A DNA stretch of 14,792 bases, from the NCBI GenBank assembly GCA_015064665.1, contig SVRU01000072.1, positions 1 through 14,792 on the forward strand, written 5' to 3'. This DNA is from Oscillospiraceae bacterium (GTDB lineage: Bacteria > Bacillota_A > Clostridia > Oscillospirales > CAG-272). Shown piece after piece: positions 6,676-12,818 of this stretch. How positions within the stretch are numbered: position 1 is the first letter of the stretch; each line of letters starts with the position of its first letter. Position numbers and translations under genes: made by a program. Below the pieces are notes generated by a model, which worked only from the letters and a program-made list of their open reading frames with translations, was not told the DNA's origin and searched no databases.

Positions 6676-9600
6676 GTGAAACATATACAAAAAAACAAGA
6701 AAAAACCTCTTCTCATAGTCACTCTTGCGATTTTCTTCGCGATAGTTCTCACCGCATCGATTCTTATTCCCGCACTTGCAGAGAGCGGCGGGGGAGATAA
6801 GACGGTGTCAGAGCCTCCGGAGGTGCTTGAGGGCGAGGCGCGTCAGAACGGGATGCCTCTTGCATATCCCGCGATAGACGAGAAGTTGGATATTAAATTT
6901 ATAAAGATTGAAAACCAAACAGGCGAATACGGCTTTATGGTCTACGGCGAAGAGGATTTTCATACCCTTTATTACGTTGACTCAAGCGGTAAGCAGGTTA
7001 TTTACTATCCCGAAATTTGTGAAAAGGATGCGAATTTTGATTACAGTTCGCTTTTCGCAATAGTGACCAGTGACGGATACGGACAGTATACGCTGGTTGA
7101 TTATCTTTGCAGTGCTTTGCAATCTCCGTATTTCTACGCACGTATTCCGATTGAAACCGATGAGCAAAAGGCTGCGGAGCAGTTTAAAAACTTCGGATTT
7201 GATTCCGAGGGCGCAAGCACGGTTTATCTTGAATACGTTAACGACCTTGGTGAAACGGTGAAAAGAAGAGTCGATGTCGGCGAAAAATGCGTCACGGGTA
7301 CGGGTTACTATTTCATAGTTTACGATTACAGTAAGGAATCGGGACAGCTTGTAAAGCGTCCGTATATATATACGTCCGTAAACAACTATTACGATTACGC
7401 CGTATCAAGTATGAACAAATTCGTAAAGCCTTTGCTTATTTCGGACGGACTTTCCGAGGACAGCGGCTTCGGCCCCTATCTGACTACGGGATATTATCAG
7501 TGGAAAAATCAGTTCCACGACGGAAGCTGTGAGTGCGATAAGTACACCTGCGAGTGTCGAGGCAAATGCGATGAGACGGATTGCACCTGTACCGACGTTT
7601 GCAAGGTTACGAAGCTCGATGACACGTCAACGGTTATTGCGTTCGTCGACGTAATAAATCCCACTCTTTCCGAGGACGGATACGTTAACACGGGGTACGA
7701 CCTTTCTGAGCTTGATTTGTTTTCCTATAAGGAATTGCTTGACAAAATGAAGTCGGACGGGAATTTTACTCCGACCTATGAAAGCAGAAATTATGAGAGA
7801 GTTATTGCAGCTCTTTCGGGCAGAGAAATCGGTAAATATTCGGGGGAGGACGAGATAGTTTATTCCCTGGTTGCTGCCCAAAAGCTTATTGATTTCTCCG
7901 ACGGGGCAACCGTAAAATACGATTATAAAATACTCGCGGTCGAAGCGATAATCACCGATTCGGGAGAGATTTCGACGGCGGGTGCGAGCGCGGGAGCGGA
8001 GCATGACTTAGTTAAAGTTTCCTATACTGCGTCGGTTAACGGAGAAGCGCAGAGCGAATACGTAATGCATGCCGTGATCGACCTCGAATTCACCGCTATC
8101 GGTTCGGAAACCGCAGAAAAGATAAGAAACGCCAAAATCGGTGAAGCTCTTGATGTATCCTTTGAAGTGAACTATACATCGGAAAATGCGATTAAGCAAA
8201 CCAGCAAATACGTAGTAACCGAGATTGTTGATATTTTTGACCAAAAGGGTCAAATAGCAGAGACCGTCACAGAGGACTCCATCGTCGGATACCGTTACAA
8301 CGTTTACGTTGACGGACTTCTTGTCGGCGAGGCGTCCTATTGGCTCGATCTTTCCAAGGTCACCGAAGGGAACGACCTTAAGCTTAAAAATGCTCTTAAG
8401 GGAAAGAAAACCGGTAAGATCACACTGGAATTCGACGAGTTTTACGCATATTACGAGTGCATGCTCGGATTTACCACCTTTAAAATTTCCGAGATCGATT
8501 CCTTCGTTACGAAGGAACTCGTAAGCGCGTTCAGATTCCAGAACAATTCCTTGCGCGACCCTTACTACGGCGAATCTCTATACGAGAATCTTATGACCGA
8601 CGAGCATAGACTTTACGGAATGAATTCTACAATTTGCGAGAAGGCGGTTAAGATTCTCGGAGGTATTTCGGCGGACGGAGCAAGCGCCACCGCGAGCGGA
8701 CTTTCGGGTGACGGAGTCGTGGAAATCGGACTTACTCCCGAGGTGATGAAAAAATACGGTCTGTATGCATACACCGTCTACTTTGAGCTTCCCAGAGGAA
8801 TAAAGGCTTATACGCCTACCGACTCAAACGAAAGTCTTGAAGAGCAGCTTGACGATTATACCTACCGTTCAACTCTCGGCTTCACGCTCTACGTGAGCGA
8901 GGTCGACCTCGAAACGAATACCAGATATATCGCCTCCGACGTATACAACGTTGTTACACGGGTGTCTGCTGATGACTTTGCATTCCTCAAATACGACTTC
9001 GAAACCTTCTGGGCGAGAAGAAGTCTTATGCTCGTTGATATCGCTTATATCGACAAGCTTGGGGTGGAATTCTGCATGTCGGACCTTAAAGGCGAATATA
9101 GCTTTGAGCTTACTCAGCCCGAAGCGTACAGAGATGCTCTCGGAGTATTCGTAACGGCTGCCGGCGAATGCACGCCGAATAAATTCACGGAGTTTGTTGA
9201 AAACTCTCAAAATATCGAAAACGGTCTTGTTTACGAAGGCGGAACAAGCCTTAAAACCTTCTATCTTTACGCAGAAGATTACGATGAAAAGGTTCATTCC
9301 TCGGTCCTTCCCGATACGCTCGGCGGCTCCTGCTTTAAGGACATAGTCAAGCTCATATTCCTCACGTCCTACACCGACATTCTTGCCGAAGAAGAGAGGG
9401 AAAGCGCGCCGAATGCCGACGATTTGGTAATGCGAATCAGTCTTGACCTTAACGGGCAATCGACTAACGCCTCTCCCTATACCTATATATACGAGTTTTA
9501 TCGAATAGACGACAGGCGCGTAAGAGTGAGCATTTTCCAAGAGAATATGAGCGGAGAGACGGTCGGCGGTTCTGTTTCGGATTTCTACGTATCCACCTTT

Positions 9601-9690
9601 GCCTTCAAAAAGATAGTTAACAATTTCCTCAGCCTTCTTAACGCCGAGATCCCGGATACCGACGTGGGATATCCCGACGAAAAAGAGTAA
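6676..9690 (+). CDS. Large exported DUF4340-like protein of the ABC operon
   Basis: A protein of 1004 residues with a basic N-terminus, a hydrophobic segment (about 11-31) and an Ala-Leu-Ala site (33-35), so it is either a cleaved signal peptide or an anchor. The start is GTG, five bases after AAGGAGA. Residues about 70-130 (KFIKIENQTGEYGFMVYG and following) resemble DUF4340, a domain usually encoded after gldG-like genes; its function is unknown. Residues 285-309 hold eight cysteines with spacing CxC-x4-CxC-x3-C-x4-CxC-x3-C. Two stretches (about 444-535 and 536-625) look like degenerate FKBP modules, with 'VSYTASVNG' or 'YNVYVDG' strands followed by a 'LKGKKTGKITLEF' element. The rest, to 1004, I do not recognise. 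No lipobox or C-terminal anchor is seen. It is the last gene of the operon. The protein is much longer than typical DUF4340 proteins of this context, and its true role is open. Confidence 0.72.
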   Translation: MKHIQKNKKKPLLIVTLAIFFAIVLTASILIPALAESGGGDKTVSEPPEVLEGEARQNGMPLAYPAIDEKLDIKFIKIENQTGEYGFMVYGEEDFHTLYYVDSSGKQVIYYPEICEKDANFDYSSLFAIVTSDGYGQYTLVDYLCSALQSPYFYARIPIETDEQKAAEQFKNFGFDSEGASTVYLEYVNDLGETVKRRVDVGEKCVTGTGYYFIVYDYSKESGQLVKRPYIYTSVNNYYDYAVSSMNKFVKPLLISDGLSEDSGFGPYLTTGYYQWKNQFHDGSCECDKYTCECRGKCDETDCTCTDVCKVTKLDDTSTVIAFVDVINPTLSEDGYVNTGYDLSELDLFSYKELLDKMKSDGNFTPTYESRNYERVIAALSGREIGKYSGEDEIVYSLVAAQKLIDFSDGATVKYDYKILAVEAIITDSGEISTAGASAGAEHDLVKVSYTASVNGEAQSEYVMHAVIDLEFTAIGSETAEKIRNAKIGEALDVSFEVNYTSENAIKQTSKYVVTEIVDIFDQKGQIAETVTEDSIVGYRYNVYVDGLLVGEASYWLDLSKVTEGNDLKLKNALKGKKTGKITLEFDEFYAYYECMLGFTTFKISEIDSFVTKELVSAFRFQNNSLRDPYYGESLYENLMTDEHRLYGMNSTICEKAVKILGGISADGASATASGLSGDGVVEIGLTPEVMKKYGLYAYTVYFELPRGIKAYTPTDSNESLEEQLDDYTYRSTLGFTLYVSEVDLETNTRYIASDVYNVVTRVSADDFAFLKYDFETFWARRSLMLVDIAYIDKLGVEFCMSDLKGEYSFELTQPEAYRDALGVFVTAAGECTPNKFTEFVENSQNIENGLVYEGGTSLKTFYLYAEDYDEKVHSSVLPDTLGGSCFKDIVKLIFLTSYTDILAEEERESAPNADDLVMRISLDLNGQSTNASPYTYIYEFYRIDDRRVRVSIFQENMSGETVGGSVSDFYVSTFAFKKIVNNFLSLLNAEIPDTDVGYPDEKE

Positions 9691-9692
9691 AA

Positions 9693-9715
9693 GAGCTAAG
9701 AAAAGCTCGGATTTT
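9693..9715 (+). terminator. Weak terminator candidate after the ABC operon
   Basis: Stem GAGCT/AGCTC (9693-9697 and 9704-9708) followed by GGATTTT, just after the stop at 9690. The stem is short and the U-run only four bases, so it is at best partly efficient. It is the only terminator-like element between the operon and the next promoter. Confidence 0.35.
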
Positions 9716-9819
9716 GAGCAAAGCAATACTTTTAAAGCAAATATATAAAAAATATTTAAAAAATATAAAAAAAGTATTTGCATTTTTTGCTTTTATATGT
9801 TATAATAATCTTTGCTCAA
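9714..9819. repeat. Long-range inverted repeat around an AT-rich promoter
   Basis: TTGAGCAAAG at 9714-9723 and its exact reverse complement CTTTGCTCAA at 9810-9819 enclose 86 bases of extremely AT-rich DNA. Inside, GCAATACTTTT (9723-9733) nearly mirrors AAAAGTATTTGC (9770-9781) with a single-base bulge. The right outer arm falls on the predicted transcription start of the next gene. It could be an operator pair, part of a terminator-like fold of the upstream transcript, or a chance arrangement in AT-rich DNA. Confidence 0.45.
9778..9806 (+). promoter_or_regulatory. Extended -10 promoter for the lipoprotein gene
   Basis: TGT-TATAAT (9798-9806) is an exact extended -10 element. TTGCAT (9778-9783), 17 bases upstream, gives a partial -35 match (TTG). 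Transcription would begin near 9813, leaving a leader of about 80 bases. This separates the lipoprotein gene from the ABC operon at the transcript level. Confidence 0.68.
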
Positions 9820-9827
9820 CTTTGAGA

Positions 9828-9840
9828 GCGCAATTTGCGC
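9828..9840. promoter_or_regulatory. Palindrome GCGCAAtTTGCGC in the lipoprotein leader
   Basis: A 13-base perfect palindrome around a central T, about 15 bases after the predicted start site. It is GC-rich in an AT-rich leader. It could be a repressor site or a small 5' UTR hairpin; the regulator cannot be named from the sequence. Confidence 0.4.
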
Positions 9841-9883
9841 CTTGAAATGAGATAAACAGTATTAAAAATAAAAACAACATAAA

Positions 9884-9921
9884 AGGAAACACGACATGAA
9901 AGAATTATCTGTTCTATTCTC
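9884..9921 (+). other. Natural start and signal-peptide segment, out of frame by one base
   Basis: AGGAA (9884-9888) is ideally placed before ATG 9896, but that ATG frame gives a 29-codon dead end with TGA at 9983-9985. Frame +1 from the same point encodes a typical lipoprotein signal (KRIICSILVVVMLALSLVGC) that continues into the 787-codon gene. One extra A in the run after ATG (ATGAAAAGA in place of ATGAAAGA) would join them perfectly as MKRIIC. So this is a one-base deletion in the sequence or genome, or less likely a -1 slippage. Confidence 0.8.
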
Positions 9922-12285
9922 GTGGTTGTCATGCTCGCTCTTTCGCTCGTTGGCTGCGGATACAGCTATGCAAAAGACGATATGACAAGCTACGCCGAAT
10001 TCTCAAAAACCGCTTTTGAGGATTTGCTTAAAAAGATTTTGATTGAGGACGGTGAATTTACCACCGACGCAAAAACAAGAGAAGAAAAGGTTCTTGAAAA
10101 CATCTACGAAGCTATTGCATCTGCGATTAAAGAAGATGCGGACAGACTTACCGAGGGCAAGCCCGGTGAGCGCGACCTCGTTTACTACTCCTATTATGCA
10201 ACTGCAGTTTTCGAGGACGTTACCGCGTATTTCTATGCTGACAAAATGAAGTCTGCAAGTGCTGTAAGCCTTCAGCTTCGTCCCGGCAAGGATTACGGTG
10301 ACGACGAGCTTTCCGCTAAGATAGCGGAGATTCTTGCTGCAAATGATTTCACGGCTTATTCCTACGTTGCAACCACCTCCGGCAAGACGGTAGAGGGTGA
10401 CGTTGCATATGTTACGTATACTAAGACGGTCGGCGAGGAACCTCCCGTAGTTTACACTAACCATAAGGTAATTATCGGCACGGCTCCCGAGGGGGATTCA
10501 GCGGCTGCAAGCTTTGAATCCTATCTTGCAGGTAAGTCGATTTCTTCAAGCATTGAAAAGTACGAGGAAAAGGATGCAGAGGGCAAGGTTACCGCAACCT
10601 ATTCCAGCATCAAGATCAACTGGGTATCCTCCAGAATCAAGTCCGGCACCGTCAGCGAGGGCGATAAGGTTTACGTAAGCTTTGACAAGACCGTCGGCAC
10701 GGAGAAGACGAGCCTGTCCAACCAGCTCTTTACGGTTGGCGCGTCCGTAGCTGAGGGTGAGACCGCTGCAACTTTGGCAGAGTACCTTGCGGGTAAGGAA
10801 ATCGGCAAGACTCTTGACGAAATCACTCTTACCGAGACCAGCGGTGAATCGACGGCTGAGGTTAAATATTCTAACGTCGTTATTAACTGGCTTGTAGGCG
10901 ACGGTAAGGAAGCAGGCACTGCAACCGACGTTACCTATGACGTTGAAACGAAGGTAAAGGATACGACCGGAACCGAGAGAGACCTCAAGGACGTTGAGCT
11001 TACCTACTACGTATATCCCGTTAACTATATCGCGATTCCCGAATACACCACCGAGGTTCTTATCGACAAGGTTCTCGGCGAGGACCTTGAAGCCGATTCT
11101 ATTTTTGAAATCCTCTTCGTTAAGGAAATATCCGCTCTTGACGACGATGCAACCGAGGAAGACAGGGATAAGATTAAGGAAAACGCCGTAAAATATAAGA
11201 CCGAGGATAAGCTCAGCATTGAGGATCTCGTTAAGAAGATAGTTGCTTACTACGACAACATCGAAACCGCCCAGACCTCTCTTGATAACGCCGACGAGGC
11301 TCTTACTAAGGCAATTGCGGCGTACGACGAGGCAGAGCTTGCTCTTGAAACCGAGAAGAATTCCGCGTCTCCCAACGCCGAAAAGATAGCAGAGCTTGAA
11401 GAAAAGTTCAAGGCTGCAAACGAGGCTCTTAACGGTAAGGACGGCGAAACCGACGAAAACAGAACCGGAGCTCGAGCAAATCAGAAAAAGGCTCAGGAGG
11501 CTTACGACAAGGTAGGTCAGGATAAGAAGGATAACATCGCAAAGCTTCTTGCAATCGTGGGCGAGGGTCAAACCGAAAATCTTGACACTATTCTTTACAA
11601 GAACTACAAAATAGTTACCTTTGAATATCTCCAGGCAGTTTATAACGAGGAGATAAAGAACAAGCTCGCGAAGGAAATCTACTTCTTCCTTACCGAGAAT
11701 ATCAAGGTAGGCGATACCCTTCCCAAGAAGGCTGTTAAAGAGGCTTATACTCAGATTTACGAAACCTACGAAAACGATTTCTATACCGGCACCTACGACT
11801 CAACCAACAAGATTTCCAACTACAAGCAGTATAAGGGCGACTTTGATAAGTTCCTCATTTCCAATGTTTCAGCACACATTAAGGTCGTTGATACCGTAAA
11901 GGATGCTAAGGCTGCAATTCAGGAAAAGGCAGAGGAGAGCGTACAGCCCATAATCCAGATATTCCTTGCGGCGCAGGAATACGACAAGGTTCTTACCGAA
12001 AAGGAATACGAAGAGTATAAGGACGAGCTTGAGGATTACTACTACTATTACGTTCTTTACTACAAGAATTTCTCTATCGAAAGCATGCTTGGCGAGACCA
12101 ATATGAAGACCGCCGCTCAGTTCAACAAGCTTATGGACTGGATTCTTGAGTATGAAGAGGTTAAGGCTGACGCCGATGAAAACGGCTACGTAACCATTAC
12201 CTACGATTACAAGAACGAGATGTTCGGAGATTATGAATTCGGAACTCCCGCATCCGAGGAAAAGGATGAGCCTGTTACCGAGTAA
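9922..12285 (+). CDS. Lipoprotein with trigger-factor/FKBP-like architecture (apparent 5' frameshift)
   Basis: Exported lipoprotein, probably a chaperone-like relative of the foldase two genes downstream. The open frame begins at GTG 9922 inside the signal peptide with no ribosome binding site; the true start is almost surely ATG 9896, displaced by a one-base indel. Numbered from GTG, the lipobox LVGC places the lipidated Cys at 12. Two tandem repeats of about 78 residues (158-235 and 246-324) share EGD...YV(T/S)(Y/F)(T/D)KTVG, YLAGK and INW; they resemble FKBP domains lacking the active-site FEGG and GFEEGL motifs. IPEY (372-375) then opens a helical region. A coiled-coil insertion of about 90 residues (about 445-535) is followed by TLPKKAVKEAYTQIYETY (599-616), which matches KLPESELESVYQEIYAEIY of the foldase. 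The tail is acidic with a Tyr run (706-710). The gene has its own promoter and terminator. Confidence 0.78.
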   Translation: MVVMLALSLVGCGYSYAKDDMTSYAEFSKTAFEDLLKKILIEDGEFTTDAKTREEKVLENIYEAIASAIKEDADRLTEGKPGERDLVYYSYYATAVFEDVTAYFYADKMKSASAVSLQLRPGKDYGDDELSAKIAEILAANDFTAYSYVATTSGKTVEGDVAYVTYTKTVGEEPPVVYTNHKVIIGTAPEGDSAAASFESYLAGKSISSSIEKYEEKDAEGKVTATYSSIKINWVSSRIKSGTVSEGDKVYVSFDKTVGTEKTSLSNQLFTVGASVAEGETAATLAEYLAGKEIGKTLDEITLTETSGESTAEVKYSNVVINWLVGDGKEAGTATDVTYDVETKVKDTTGTERDLKDVELTYYVYPVNYIAIPEYTTEVLIDKVLGEDLEADSIFEILFVKEISALDDDATEEDRDKIKENAVKYKTEDKLSIEDLVKKIVAYYDNIETAQTSLDNADEALTKAIAAYDEAELALETEKNSASPNAEKIAELEEKFKAANEALNGKDGETDENRTGARANQKKAQEAYDKVGQDKKDNIAKLLAIVGEGQTENLDTILYKNYKIVTFEYLQAVYNEEIKNKLAKEIYFFLTENIKVGDTLPKKAVKEAYTQIYETYENDFYTGTYDSTNKISNYKQYKGDFDKFLISNVSAHIKVVDTVKDAKAAIQEKAEESVQPIIQIFLAAQEYDKVLTEKEYEEYKDELEDYYYYYVLYYKNFSIESMLGETNMKTAAQFNKLMDWILEYEEVKADADENGYVTITYDYKNEMFGDYEFGTPASEEKDEPVTE

Positions 12286-12307
12286 AACAGAATAAAATGA
12301 CAGTTTG

Positions 12308-12343
12308 AAAGAAGTCCGACAGCATATCTGTCGGATTTCTTTT
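12308..12343 (+). terminator. Rho-independent terminator after the lipoprotein gene
   Basis: Stem AAAGAAGTCCGACAG / CTGTCGGATTTCTTT (12308-12322 and 12328-12342), 15 pairs with one G-U, loop CATAT. The 3' arm itself ends in a T-rich run (TTTCTTTT). It lies 22 bases after the stop codon. Only about 20 bases separate it from the rnhA start, so rnhA depends either on read-through or on an unrecognised promoter. Confidence 0.88.
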
Positions 12344-12364
12344 CAGATTTACAAAGGATAGAAA

Positions 12365-12799
12365 ATGAAGGAAGTTTCTTTATACACCGACGGCGCGTGC
12401 CGCGGCAATCCCGGCAGGGGCGGCTGGGGCGCTATTTTGGTTTACGGAAAATTCGAGAAGGAAATGTCCGGCGGAGAGGCGCTTACGACCAATAACAGAA
12501 TGGAGCTTATGGCGGCAATTTCGGGCCTTGAAGCCTTGAAGGAGCCGTGCCGTGTAACGCTTTACTCGGATTCCAAATACCTCGTCGACGCTTTTTGCGA
12601 GGGGTGGATATACGCGTGGCGCGAAAAGGGCTGGAGGCGTGGCAAGGAAGAGCTTAAAAATCCCGATTTGTGGGAGAGACTGTACGGACTTGCGAAGATG
12701 CACGAGGTTGAGTTCGTTTGGGTGAAAGGGCATAACGGACACGGTTATAACGAGCGTTGTGATAAGCTTGCCACCGACTTTGCCGATTCCTTTAATTAA
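12365..12799 (+). CDS. rnhA: Ribonuclease HI
   Basis: Cytoplasmic endonuclease that cuts the RNA strand of RNA-DNA hybrids during replication and R-loop removal. All catalytic residues are present: Asp9 (YTDGAC), Glu47 (NRMELMA), Asp69 (YSDSKY), His123 (VKGHNGH) and Asp133, each one position before its Escherichia coli counterpart. The basic protrusion [19 protein letters not shown] (85-103) is also kept, so this is the full type HI form. At 144 residues it is a normal length. An AAAGGA box lies 6 bases before the ATG. The foldase gene begins 19 bases after its stop, so the two are probably co-transcribed. A functional link between them is not expected; the pairing looks like housekeeping proximity. 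Confidence 0.97.
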   Translation: MKEVSLYTDGACRGNPGRGGWGAILVYGKFEKEMSGGEALTTNNRMELMAAISGLEALKEPCRVTLYSDSKYLVDAFCEGWIYAWREKGWRRGKEELKNPDLWERLYGLAKMHEVEFVWVKGHNGHGYNERCDKLATDFADSFN

Positions 12800-12818
12800 A
12801 TTCTGACTTGGAGAAAAT

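Noticed and set aside
10546..11571. Minus-strand open frame of 341 codons inside the lipoprotein gene
   Set aside because: It is a shadow of the codon pattern of the real gene, with Leu/Val/Ser-rich composition and no start signal. The same applies to the long minus-strand frames at 8869-9783, 4812-5528 and 1561-2163.
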